Of a DNA stretch of 64,000 nt, positions 18,381 through 27,230 are shown one piece after another. The position numbers were made by a program, and so were the translations under genes. Where the stretch lies: positions 43,553 through 107,552 of the forward strand of contig JABLYX010000011.1 of the NCBI GenBank assembly GCA_018265615.1. The letters run 5' to 3'. The stretch's first letter is position 1; each line of letters begins with the position of its first letter. This DNA comes from Lentisphaeria bacterium (GTDB lineage Bacteria > Verrucomicrobiota > Lentisphaeria > Victivallales > Victivallaceae). The notes under the pieces were generated by a model. That model was not told the origin of the DNA and searched no databases. It saw only the letters and a program-made list of their open reading frames with translations.

Positions 18381-19088
18381 TCAGACGATCCGGACGATAT
18401 CCTCGGTTTCGCGCGGATATCGCCGGAACAGCTCCGGATCGTGGAACGGAAGCAGCTCGGCATCTTGCGGCAGCGCCCGGACGGCTTCGGCGTTGCGTTC
18501 CGGATTCTCCGCATAGCCGATCGGGAGCTGTTCAAGGAGGTTCCGGTAATGGTAGCATTCGTCCCCTGTGACGAGGAAGTTTCTGCCGCCGGCGGAGAAT
18601 GTGATCCGCACCGAGCCGGGCGTGTGCCCGCCTGTGCGGCGGATCCGCAGCGGAGCGAGCTCGAACTCCTCCCGGTAGAGCGTGAGCCGCCCGGCCGGGA
18701 GCTCCGGATGGTCCGGGCACTCGTTCCGGTAAGCCGGATATTGGCGCTCCTCCATCAGGATCTCGGCGGCCGGGAAGCAGGAGATTCCACCCGTATGGTC
18801 GAAGTGGTGATGGGTGATGACGACATGCGTGATCTCCTCCGGCGCGAGGCCGAGCTTGCCCAGCAGCTCCGGTGCGTTCCCTGTGACGGACACTCCGAAT
18901 TCCGCGGCTTTTTTCGCGTCATTCAATCCGGTGTCGATGAGGATGCTGCGTCCATCGAAGCGGAGCAGGAGGAATGCCCACGACATCCGGACGGCGCGCT
19001 CCGGGCTTTCGCCGCGGAAAATCAGGTGCGCCGGGCAGTCGGAGAAGCCGCAGTTCAGCGCATGGAGCCGGAGGCCGGGATTTGTCAT
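18381..19088 (-). CDS. MBL-fold metallohydrolase (lactonase-like)
   Basis: 235 residues. Zinc-binding motif THHHFDHTGG (HxHxDH), then GGHTPGSVRITF and GDECYHYRN, and a final His (LPFHDPEL). Overall it resembles N-acyl-homoserine-lactonase-like hydrolases. The start at 19088 overlaps the stop of the 750-residue membrane protein upstream (ATGA), so the two are translationally coupled. The stop is 6 nt from that of nfo, which is convergent. Substrate unknown. Confidence 0.85.
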   Translation of the reverse strand: MTNPGLRLHALNCGFSDCPAHLIFRGESPERAVRMSWAFLLLRFDGRSILIDTGLNDAKKAAEFGVSVTGNAPELLGKLGLAPEEITHVVITHHHFDHTGGISCFPAAEILMEERQYPAYRNECPDHPELPAGRLTLYREEFELAPLRIRRTGGHTPGSVRITFSAGGRNFLVTGDECYHYRNLLEQLPIGYAENPERNAEAVRALPQDAELLPFHDPELFRRYPRETEDIVRIV

Positions 19089-21343
19089 TTCGGTTCTTCC
19101 GTTTTCTTTGCCGGTTCCTGCGCGGGAGCAGTCCCGGCCGGATTTTCCGCAGCCGGAGCCGGCGCGAATAGCGGCGAGACGACGCGGTGATAGCACCAGT
19201 AGCCGCCCCATGAGCAAAGCGCCGCGAAAATCAGTATCAGCACGATCCGCAGCGGCCAGTTGCGGCGCGGTTTGCTGAACAGGTCCACGAGGTCGCGTTT
19301 GAGGTAGTCGGAGCTTGGAATCGGAGGCACGAACGTGAAGATCGCGCCCATCCGGCGGCTGAGCCGCATCGGCCGGTTCACCGCGAACCCGTTCGCCTCA
19401 AGGAACCGCGACAGGTTCCGGCGGTAGAGCTTCACCAGTGAAACCGCGACGACCGGGCCGCCGAACACGAGGATGATTCCGAACAGCACCGCGAGCACGT
19501 TCCAGATCGAGACATTTGCGAGCTGCTTGACGATGAAGGCGATCGAGCTGCCGAGCGCCGCAATGCCGATTCCGCCGCCCATCAGCAGCATGGAGCCCGA
19601 GATTGCGGGCGTCTGCATTTTCGGGACGGCGGCTTTCGGGGCAGTCGCGGCGGCGGCCGCCGCGGAGAGGTTCGTTTCGAGCTGCTTCTGCGCCTCCTGG
19701 CTCTTGCTCGAGAAGAAGCGGTCGGCCTGGTTGCCGATGAACTCCCCGAATTTGTAGAACGGCATGCGCAGCGCCTCGGAAACCGAAACGGGCTGCTGTA
19801 CGAGGTCGATGATTTTCGCATCCCACAATTCGCCGTCCGCCGAGAAGAAAATCCCGTGCTTGGAGATGAAGAAGTTGCGGATATTTCCGCTCGTGACTGC
19901 GACCGCGAGCTTCATGGTTTTTATCGCGTCGGGCTTGCCGGTGACGGCATCGAGGTAGATCACGCAGATGTCGCTCAGCTTCACGATGTTCTTGTGCTCC
20001 GCGACGTTCGAGACGATCGAGCAGAGCGTGAAGCTCCGTCCGTCCATGACGAGCTTGCCCGCCTGCAGCAGCGAAGGCGCTTCCGGGTTGAAGAGGCGGC
20101 TCAGGTTCACGAAATTGTTCAGGAACTCCCGCAGGCAGCATTGGAACAGAATCAGCTTGTGAAGCTGTTCACATGCGCCGATCCGGGGGGCGACCGCGAG
20201 ATCCGTCGCAATCATGTCGCGCAGCTGCCCGACCAGCTCCGGGGCGATCAGCCGCCGGAGCGTTTCGACGTCGGTGCCGCCGAATTTGTCTTCCGGCTTC
20301 GATGCGAGCCAGGCGGCGTAGGGCGCGAGCTTCGCCTTCAGCTGCTTCCAGGCGTCCTGCGTGAGCTTTGAATCCGTGAGGAAGCTCTGCAGGTGCGGAT
20401 CCGCGGCGAACGCTTTCATCGCGTCGCGTTTGAGCGGGTTCAGTCTGGCGGAGAAATCAAGCGTGCCGTCGTTTCGCGGCTCGGCCGGCGGTGCGGCCGT
20501 GAAGAAGTCGCGGATCGCCTGATTATTCAGGAGGTCGATCGTGCTCTCGATTTTGCCGAGCCGCTGCGGTGTTCCGGCGCTGAACACGAGCGCCTCGCAT
20601 GCGATGAAGTAGTCGTCGATGTCGGCGGCGAGGGCGTTGTATTTTCCGTAGGCGGATGCGGTGTCGGGGCCGAACGGCAGGAGCGCGGCGGGATCTTTCC
20701 CCGGCATGTCCGCCCAATTCACATAGGCCGTCGCGGCGCCGGTGAACTTGTCGAGAGTTCCGTTGTCGATTCCCTCGGTGCCGCAGATGTCTTTGATGCT
20801 GCCGAACGCTTTCATCGCGGCGTTGATCAGCTCCGCCGCTTCGGGCGTGTCGGCGGCGCCGGGCGGAATGATTCCGTCGCCGTTCCGGCGCGCGCATGCG
20901 AAGATCTCCTTGTCGTTGCGGATCTGCGCAAGCGTGATCCGGTCCGCCGCTTCGTTTCCGAGGTTCGCGAGGACGAGTCTGGCGGCGTCGAGCAGCCGCG
21001 CGCCCTCCGGCGTCCCGCTGTCGATTGCCGAAAGAAGAAGCGTGTCGCTCTCTGCCTCGAACCCGTGGAAGTCGCGGAGCACCCCGAGAAACCATGCGAT
21101 TGCCCGTTTCACCTCGTCCGTACGGATCTGGCGGTTCATGTCATCGTCGAGAAATGCGAGAAACTGTTCATCGCAGCGCATCGAGGCGACACCGACGCTG
21201 TTCAGCGCCCAGTGGGCCTCGTCCAGCCCGAGGATCAGCCGGAGGTCTTCCGCATTCCGGACAAGCGGCTGGTAGGAGCCGCCGATCCGGCGGAATTCCA
21301 GTCTGTGCGGCCTCTTGTGTTCGGCGGTGTTCTTCATTTTCAA
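19085..21343 (-). CDS. Large protein of unknown function with C-terminal membrane segments
   Basis: About 750 residues. I do not recognise a family. Residues 1-560 look soluble and mostly helical. Then an Ala-rich linker (NLSAAAAAATAPKAAVPK), two membrane segments (about 590-650), a basic loop (KLYRRNLSRFL), and a third segment (about 695-720, RIVLILIFAALCSWGGYW). The tail is Pro/Ala/Lys-rich. GGAGA is 7 nt before a TTG start at 21343; an ATG at 21337 is the alternative. Coupled to the MBL hydrolase downstream, so the two probably act together. Confidence 0.75.
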   Translation of the reverse strand: MKMKNTAEHKRPHRLEFRRIGGSYQPLVRNAEDLRLILGLDEAHWALNSVGVASMRCDEQFLAFLDDDMNRQIRTDEVKRAIAWFLGVLRDFHGFEAESDTLLLSAIDSGTPEGARLLDAARLVLANLGNEAADRITLAQIRNDKEIFACARRNGDGIIPPGAADTPEAAELINAAMKAFGSIKDICGTEGIDNGTLDKFTGAATAYVNWADMPGKDPAALLPFGPDTASAYGKYNALAADIDDYFIACEALVFSAGTPQRLGKIESTIDLLNNQAIRDFFTAAPPAEPRNDGTLDFSARLNPLKRDAMKAFAADPHLQSFLTDSKLTQDAWKQLKAKLAPYAAWLASKPEDKFGGTDVETLRRLIAPELVGQLRDMIATDLAVAPRIGACEQLHKLILFQCCLREFLNNFVNLSRLFNPEAPSLLQAGKLVMDGRSFTLCSIVSNVAEHKNIVKLSDICVIYLDAVTGKPDAIKTMKLAVAVTSGNIRNFFISKHGIFFSADGELWDAKIIDLVQQPVSVSEALRMPFYKFGEFIGNQADRFFSSKSQEAQKQLETNLSAAAAAATAPKAAVPKMQTPAISGSMLLMGGGIGIAALGSSIAFIVKQLANVSIWNVLAVLFGIILVFGGPVVAVSLVKLYRRNLSRFLEANGFAVNRPMRLSRRMGAIFTFVPPIPSSDYLKRDLVDLFSKPRRNWPLRIVLILIFAALCSWGGYWCYHRVVSPLFAPAPAAENPAGTAPAQEPAKKTEEPK

Positions 21344-21476
21344 AAATGTGTCTCCACGGATTCAATTGGTTATTTTTCATTAAAATATACAGTGAAAAGC
21401 GCCGGAAACCATCTTATTTCGAAAAAAATGCGAAAAAAAGTGAAAAGTGCCTTGACTTTCTATTTATCTGCATTAG

Positions 21477-21594
21477 TGTACAGCAATGCAAAACAACGTG
21501 CGAAGTGGCTGAAAATAAGGAATCCCTTTTTTGAAAGCCGGAAAGCATGAAAGAAAGCTGTACTGTTCCAGACATAATATGCAAAGATGTACAG
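21477..21594. promoter_or_regulatory. Candidate Rrf2 operators (TGTACAG motifs)
   Basis: TGTACAG at 21477-21483, CTGTAC at 21558-21563 (opposite direction) and TGTACAGT at 21588-21595. The last two form an inverted pair around an AT-rich, -10-like CATAATAT. They lie directly upstream of the Rrf2 gene and are the best autoregulation sites visible. Confidence 0.4.
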
Positions 21595-21626
21595 TAATAC
21601 ATAATTGATTCGGAGGGTTCAGTTTC

Positions 21627-22064
21627 ATGGCAAGTTTTTTTCACATATCGGAGGCGGCTGCGATTGGAATTCACAGCTGTGCACTGCTTGCCGTTGATCC
21701 GAAGACTCCGCTGAGCGCCCGCCAGGTTGCGTCTGAACTCGGGGTCTCGTACGATCACACGGTTCGGGTGCTGCACCGGCTGAGGCAGGCCAAGCTGCTG
21801 AAAAGCGTGCGCGGGCCGTCCGGCGGCTTCCTGTTGGTGGAGGAGCCGGATGAAATCAGAGCGCTCGACGTGTATGAAGCGCTGGAAGGCAAGCTTGAGG
21901 ACAGGCATTGCCTGTTCCTGAACGTGAAGTGCCCGGACCGCTGTTTTCTGTTCGGCGAGCTGACCGGATGGGTCAACCGCCAGGCGCGCGAGTTTTTCGG
22001 GCGGACCTCCGTCGGAGAGCTCGGGCGGCGGCTGCGGGAGGCGTGGAATAGTGCAGGTGCGTAA
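21627..22064 (+). CDS. Rrf2-family transcriptional regulator
   Basis: 145 residues. The N-terminal winged helix (about 10-70) has LSARQVASELGVSYDHTVRVLHRL and the wing VRGPSGGFLL, typical of IscR/NsrR proteins. Three cysteines at 95, 102 and 106 are placed like the Fe-S ligands of the family but with C-x6-C-x3-C spacing rather than the usual C-x5-C-x5-C. It may hold an iron-sulfur cluster and sense NO or redox state. The next gene on the strand is hcp, a common target of NsrR-like proteins. GGAGG lies upstream of the ATG. Function in NO/nitrite stress is inferred. Confidence 0.88.
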   Translation: MASFFHISEAAAIGIHSCALLAVDPKTPLSARQVASELGVSYDHTVRVLHRLRQAKLLKSVRGPSGGFLLVEEPDEIRALDVYEALEGKLEDRHCLFLNVKCPDRCFLFGELTGWVNRQAREFFGRTSVGELGRRLREAWNSAGA

Positions 22065-22718
22065 AGCAATAACGATAACAGAGGAGAGGTGTGGCGGTTT
22101 CGGCCGCCACGAAGACGCGCTCGCGATTGCGGACGGGAGAGCCGGGTTGGAAATGAAGAGAAATTGCGACAGCCCGGGGGAGTACGTCGGCAAGTGTCTG
22201 CGGAGTGCGTTGCGTGTAGGAGAGCGCGAGACGGAGCCGTTTGAGGAGAGAAGGGGAGAGAAGAGGAGAAGAGGAAACGGCTCCGTCTCCGCTCGGGTTC
22301 GCGCGTCCCGGAACCAGGGTGAGATGCACTGAGGCCGCCGTACAGGCGGTTCCGGTCCCGGCGGAGGAGGTCGGGCCGGAATTGCACCGGCGGTCGGTGC
22401 GGCTTCACCGGGTTCCTGCGGACGTACTTTTCTGGAAAGAGTGCGGCCGGCCGGCAACTGCCGGCCGCGCCCCGGTTGCGAACGGAAGTGTCCGGAGTGG
22501 TTTTCTGCGGAGAGGAGGGCTGCTGCCGCGCGTTGGAAGCGCGGCGGCAGCCGGGGAGTTCAGCAGGGAACCCGCGGAGATTTTCCGTCGCAACCGGGTC
22601 CGGAGCGCAGTACCGAAAGGAAGCCGCCCTTCCGGCATAAATGATCTGCCTTTCTGCCGGCCGACTGAAGCCGGTTTTCCCGCCCGTTTCAATCATGTTA
22701 TTTTGAGAGGAGAATACG
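22065..22718 (+). other. 654-bp non-coding region with strong hairpins between Rrf2 gene and hcp
   Basis: No convincing gene on either strand. It holds several predicted stem-loops. GTGGCGG/CCGCCAC at 22091-22110. A perfect 15-bp stem at 22228-22242/22275-22289 with a 32-nt loop made only of purines. CCGGAA/TTCCGG (22308-22313/22350-22355) enclosing CCGCC/GGCGG. GCGGCCGGC/GCCGGCCGC at 22443-22468. A 13-bp stem with one G-U pair at 22519-22551. It may be a long structured 5' leader of hcp or an RNA gene; no known riboswitch or RNA family was recognised. Confidence 0.6.
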
Positions 22719-24266
22719 ATGAGCGAAATGTTTTGTTTCCAGTGCGAACAGACTGCGTTCGGCACCGGCTGTACCGAACGCGGCGTCTGCGGCAAGATGC
22801 CCGACTGCGCATGTCTTCAGGATCTTCTGCTGGCGCTTCTGAAGGAGGCGGCCGCAAAAGGCGCCGATCCGGTGCTGCTGGCCGACGGGCTTTTTACGAC
22901 CGTGACCAATGTGAATTTCGACCCGGAGAAGGTCGCGGAGGTCGCCCGGAAGGTGGCCGCCGCGATTCCGCGCGAACTGCCGGAAGAGGCCGGCGCACTC
23001 GAGGCGCTGGCGAAGGAGTACGCTTTCCCGCCGCGCCGTGAGAGGCTCGGAGAGGAGACCGCGGATGCGCAGGAACTGCTGCTGTACGGGCTCAAGGGGA
23101 TGGCCGCCTATCTGCACCATGCCCGGCGGCTCGGCAAAAGCGACGCCGGCTGCGACCGCTTCATCACGAAGGCGCTCGCCGCCCTCGGCAGCATGACCGT
23201 GACGAAAGAGGAGCTGATCGGCCTGGCGCTCGAATGCGGCAGACAGAATCTGCGGGCCATGGAGATTCTGAACGAGGGGCATATCGAGCGCTTCGGCAAA
23301 CCGGAGCCGACGAAGGTCCGGGTGACGCCGGTCAAGGGGCACGCGATCCTGATTTCGGGCCACGACCTCGATGACCTCGAGCAGCTGCTCAAACAGACCG
23401 GAGGGACCGGGATCAATGTATACACGCACGGCGAGATGCTGCCGGCCCACGGCTATCCGGGGCTGAAGAAGTATAAGCACCTGGCCGGGAATTACGGCAG
23501 CGCCTGGCAGAACCAGTGGCGGGAATTCGACGCCTTTCCGGGGCCGATCCTGATGACCACGAACTGCATCCAGAAGCCGCGGGAGACTTACCGGAACCGG
23601 ATTTTCACGACCGGGCTCGTCGAGTTCCCTGGCGTGACGCATGTGAAAAACGGTGATTTCGGCGCGGTCGTTGAAGCCGCGAAGCAGACGCCGGGATTTC
23701 TCGCGGACGAACCGGAGAAGCTCATCACGGTCGGCTTCGGCCATGATGCGGTCGCCGCGGTCGGCGGCGCGGTGGTCGATGCGGTCAAAAACGGGAAGAT
23801 CCGCCATTTCTTCCTTGTCGGCGGCTGCGACGGCGCAAAGCCGGGCCGCAACTACTATACACAGCTTGCGGAGAAGATTCCGGCGGACTGCGTGATCCTG
23901 ACGCTCGCCTGCGGCAAATACCGCTTCAACAAGCAGGAGTTCGGCGACATCGGCGGGATCCCGCGGCTGCTCGACGTCGGCCAGTGCAACGACGCGTATT
24001 CGGCGGTGCGCATCGCGCAGCTGCTCGCGGATGCGTTCGGCTGCGGCGTGAACGACCTGCCGCTCTCGATCATCCTTTCCTGGTACGAGCAGAAGGCTGT
24101 CGCGGTGCTTCTGACGCTGCTTTCGCTCGGGATCCGGAACATCAAGCTCGGCCCGTCGCTTCCGGCCTTTGTGCCGCCGAACACGCTCGCGCTCCTGGTG
24201 GAGCAGTTCAATATCGCTCCGGTTTCGACGCCGGAGGAGGACATCGCCGCGGCCCTGAAAAAATAG
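22719..24266 (+). CDS. hcp: Hybrid cluster protein (hydroxylamine reductase/NO-related)
   Basis: 515 residues. The N-terminal cysteines 6, 9, 18 and 24 (C-x2-C-x8-C-x5-C) match the [4Fe-4S] type found in strict anaerobes, not the [2Fe-2S] type of enterics. Hybrid-cluster ligand motifs are visible: ISGHDL, THGEMLPAHGYP, TTNCIQ, VGGCDGA, LACGKYRFNK and QCNDAYSA. It reduces hydroxylamine in vitro and is linked to NO detoxification in bacteria. GAGAGGAGA precedes the ATG. The Rrf2 regulator upstream is probably its controller. A strong terminator follows. Confidence 0.95.
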   Translation: MSEMFCFQCEQTAFGTGCTERGVCGKMPDCACLQDLLLALLKEAAAKGADPVLLADGLFTTVTNVNFDPEKVAEVARKVAAAIPRELPEEAGALEALAKEYAFPPRRERLGEETADAQELLLYGLKGMAAYLHHARRLGKSDAGCDRFITKALAALGSMTVTKEELIGLALECGRQNLRAMEILNEGHIERFGKPEPTKVRVTPVKGHAILISGHDLDDLEQLLKQTGGTGINVYTHGEMLPAHGYPGLKKYKHLAGNYGSAWQNQWREFDAFPGPILMTTNCIQKPRETYRNRIFTTGLVEFPGVTHVKNGDFGAVVEAAKQTPGFLADEPEKLITVGFGHDAVAAVGGAVVDAVKNGKIRHFFLVGGCDGAKPGRNYYTQLAEKIPADCVILTLACGKYRFNKQEFGDIGGIPRLLDVGQCNDAYSAVRIAQLLADAFGCGVNDLPLSIILSWYEQKAVAVLLTLLSLGIRNIKLGPSLPAFVPPNTLALLVEQFNIAPVSTPEEDIAAALKK

Positions 24267-24276
24267 CCATGCCCGG

Positions 24277-24324
24277 CCGGCGGGCCGTTTCAGTCTATCT
24301 CCTGGATGGCCCGCCGGTTTTTTT
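24277..24324 (+). terminator. Terminator of hcp
   Basis: Stem CCGGCGGGCC (24277-24286) with GGCCCGCCGG (24308-24317), followed by seven T. Confidence 0.85.
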
Positions 24325-24367
24325 GAGTTCAAACGGGAAAATAGTTCCAGTTTCTTAACTAATCGGG

Positions 24368-24396
24368 TTGCGAAAACCGGCTTACAGGTGTATATT
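24368..24396 (+). promoter_or_regulatory. Promoter of CBM48 gene
   Basis: TTGCGA at 24368-24373, 17 nt, TATATT at 24391-24396. Confidence 0.5.
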
Positions 24397-24477
24397 ATCT
24401 GCGTTTTAATGAAAAAGTAATTCTCCGGGTCTCAACGGGGGCCGGAATTCTGAACCTGATCGATGGAGAGTTTGAGG

Positions 24478-24774
24478 ATGGTGAAACAGCTTGATGCCGC
24501 AAAAGACGCCGCCGGGCGGACCTGCGAGTTCGCCGTGACGGCGAAGCCGGGGCAGAGCGTCTTTCTGGCCGGATCCTTCAATGACTGGGATCCGGAGGCG
24601 GCGCCGATGGGCGATCCGGACGGCAGCGGGCGCTACGTGTGCCGGGTTGTGCTGGCTCCCGGTTCCTACGAGTACAAGTTCGTCGTCGAAGACGAATGGC
24701 TGCTCGATGAGGAGAATTCGAATTTCGCCTCCAACGATTTCGGCACGCTGAACAGTGTACTGACCGTCGGCTGA
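24478..24774 (+). CDS. Stand-alone CBM48/AMPK-type glycogen-binding domain protein
   Basis: 98 residues forming a single early-set (isoamylase N-terminal-like) beta sandwich. The motifs VFLAGSFNDWDPEAAPM and GSYEYKFVVEDEWLLDEENSNF are typical of glycogen-binding CBM48 domains. The ATG at 24478 is preferred to the in-frame ATG at 24463 because GGAGAG ends 7 nt before it. No catalytic domain is attached. It may bind internal glycogen or act as an accessory subunit; this is inferred. Confidence 0.82.
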   Translation: MVKQLDAAKDAAGRTCEFAVTAKPGQSVFLAGSFNDWDPEAAPMGDPDGSGRYVCRVVLAPGSYEYKFVVEDEWLLDEENSNFASNDFGTLNSVLTVG

Positions 24775-24814
24775 TCTGCCGGTCCGCTGCGGTCTCCCCG
24801 AACGGAAATGAGCG

Positions 24815-25237
24815 ATGTGGAAATACTATGCGGTTCTTTCGGCGGTGTTCGCGGCGCTGACTGCGATTCTCGCGAAAAAAGGCGTCAGCGGAATTGACTC
24901 GAACCTCGCGACGGCGATCCGGACGACGGTGATCCTGATCATCACGTGGGGGATCGTGCTGGCGAGCGGGACGGTTTCCAGGGTCCGGGAGATCTCCGGC
25001 TACTGTGTGACGTTTCTCATCCTGTCGGGCATAGCCACCGGGCTCTCCTGGCTTTTCTACTTCAAGGCGCTGCAGGGCGGCCCCGCCTCGATGGTCGCCC
25101 CGATCGACAAGCTCAGCGTCGCGATCACAATTGTACTCGGTATCGTCCTGCTCGGCGAGCAGCCGAGCTGGAGGGTGATTGCCGGCGGGGCGTTGATCGT
25201 GGCCGGCTCCCTCATCATGGTGCTTCCCGGCAGATAA
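24815..25237 (+). CDS. Single-domain EamA/DMT-family membrane protein
   Basis: 140 residues with four to five membrane helices, one EamA half-module rather than the usual two. Recognisable parts are LAAILAKKGVSGIDSN-like LTAILAKKG, SWLFYFKALQGGPASMVAPIDKLSVAI and LLGEQPSWRVIAGGALIVAGS. Small EamA proteins work as dimers. Solute unknown. Only a weak ribosome-binding site (GAAATGAG). Located 40 nt after the CBM48 gene, possibly co-transcribed. Confidence 0.85.
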   Translation: MWKYYAVLSAVFAALTAILAKKGVSGIDSNLATAIRTTVILIITWGIVLASGTVSRVREISGYCVTFLILSGIATGLSWLFYFKALQGGPASMVAPIDKLSVAITIVLGIVLLGEQPSWRVIAGGALIVAGSLIMVLPGR

Positions 25238-25329
25238 TACCGGATTCTTCGTCTCGGCCTTCCGGAGGAAGATGTTGAGCGGTCAATTGTTGCGAAGTGC
25301 ATCAGGAGTATTGATGGATTCAGGATCCA

Positions 25330-26150
25330 TCAGACTCCCTGTGTTTCCGGAAAGGTGCGTTCGAAACGCAGGGCGCCGTGCCCGGAAGCGGCCCGCAGGT
25401 CGAGCCGGAACACGCATTTGTCGGCGCGGGTGACTGACGAGGTGTATTCGCAGGCCGTACCGGAAGCGAGCTTCGCGACGCGTTCGATCTGATACCCGGG
25501 GGCCGGAATTCTGCAGTTCAGCAGGCGCCCGCTCTCCCGGTCCATGAGGATTGCCGCAATCATTTCCTCGGCGGACTCGATTTTCAGCCCGTAACGGCTG
25601 CGCAGGACCGTGTACAGCGACAGTCCGGAAAAGTGATTGGTTTCAATTCCCGGACAGAGATAATATGGAATGCGGCTGGTTTCCAGCAGCAGCGGCTGCC
25701 CATCGGCCAGTCTGAGGCGCTTCAGCAGGAAAATCTTCCGGTTGTTCTCCCGGAGCTGAAGCTTTTCCGAGGTTCGCTCATCCGCGGATATGACCTCGCA
25801 CCGGAGCACCTCCGATGACGGTTCCACACCGGATTCGCGCATGCTTTCCGTGAAATTATAGAGGCAGCTGACCGTGCGGCGAAGACGCGGCTCCGCGATG
25901 AATGAGCCCCGCCCGCGCTGGCGGAGGAGCCGGCCGTCCGCCACGAGGTGATCGAGTGCGGCGCGGACCGTCGTCCGGCAGACGCCGAGAAGGCGGGCCA
26001 TTTCATTTTCCGCCAGCATCCGGTCGCCCGGCTTGAGCATTCCGGCCCGGATTTGCTGGGCCAGATATTCCGCCAGCTGGCGATGAATCGGCATGGAGCT
26101 CTCCGGCCGGAGCCGGAAAGTCGATTGGAAGTATTCGGCGTTCAGGTCCA

Positions 26151-26151
<1 letters not shown>
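25330..26151 (-). CDS. GntR/HutC-family regulator with UTRA domain
   Basis: 273 residues. An N-terminal winged helix (about 20-85: MPIHRQLAEYLAQQIRAGMLKPGDRM, ENEMARLLGVCRTTVRAALDHL, RQRGRGSFI) is followed by a UTRA effector-binding domain (about 95-255: FLLKRLRLADGQPLLLETSRIPYYLCPGIE). Its ATG at 26151 overlaps the deoC stop (TGATG) and AGGAG lies 5 nt upstream, so it is translationally coupled to deoC. It probably represses the deoC operon through the ATTGTAAACAAT site at 26909. A sugar phosphate or nucleoside-derived effector is possible. Confidence 0.88.
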
Positions 26152-26870
<719 letters not shown>

Positions 26871-26901
26871 GACAGCACCTTCCTTTGATTGTCTCAGATG
26901 T

Positions 26902-26930
26902 AGTATACATTGTAAACAATCTGTTGTCAA
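26902..26930 (-). promoter_or_regulatory. Promoter and operator of deoC operon
   Basis: On the minus strand TTGACA (26930-26925), 17 nt, TATACT (26907-26902). The palindrome ATTGTAAACAAT at 26909-26920 lies between the two hexamers, a position where a bound GntR protein would block RNA polymerase. Confidence 0.7.
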
Positions 26931-27097
26931 GCCGGATTTTCGGAAATGGCGAAAGTTGAATAAGAAAATTGCGCCTTCCGCTTTCCCGATTTCCGATTCC
27001 GGGATAAGCGCCGGGAAGCCGGCATTTTCATGCGGCTTTTCGGATGGGAAGGCTGTACTCATTGTATATAAAAAGATTTTTAATCTGTATTTGCCTG

Positions 27098-27126
27098 TTG
27101 ACATTCAACACGATTCGATTCATAAT
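27098..27126 (+). promoter_or_regulatory. Promoter of GntR gene 27231-28391
   Basis: TTGACA at 27098-27103, 17 nt, CATAAT at 27121-27126. Shares TTGACATTCA and ATAATAT with the two GntR promoters near 1.6 kb. Confidence 0.7.
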
Positions 27127-27230
27127 ATAATCAGACAATGATAATGGAATTCAATACAGTTGCGACAGATAAATAAAGTACAGACGTTTCCGCCGGAGTG
27201 CCGCGGGAGTGAACCGGGAGGGCCGGACCT

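Larger units (their letters stand above)
26871..27230. other. 360-bp divergent control region between deoC and a GntR gene
   Basis: No gene seen. The left end carries the deoC promoter and operator, the right end carries the promoter of the regulator at 27231. The middle (about 26935-27090) is AT-rich and shows nothing recognisable. Confidence 0.6.

Noticed and set aside
22320..22340. GGGTGAGATGCACTGAGG resembles part of a TPP riboswitch
   Set aside because: The other conserved boxes are missing and the downstream gene is hcp, not thiamine-related.
22590..22640. CCGAAAGGAAGCCGCC looks a little like the conserved tip of SRP RNA
   Set aside because: The flanking sequence does not fold into the SRP hairpin and the key GGUCAGG part is absent.
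22241..23041. Open frame through the intergenic region into hcp
   Set aside because: It overlaps hcp in another frame, is Arg/Gly-rich and has no ribosome-binding site.
24460..24480. GGAGAGTTTGAGGATGG resembles the 5' end of 16S rRNA
   Set aside because: Similarity stops after about a dozen bases and the region encodes a good CBM48 domain with a ribosome-binding site.
25312..25332. TGATGGAT/ATCCATCA hairpin at the end of the GntR gene
   Set aside because: Eight-base stem without a T run, overlapping the stop codon; not strong enough to call a terminator.
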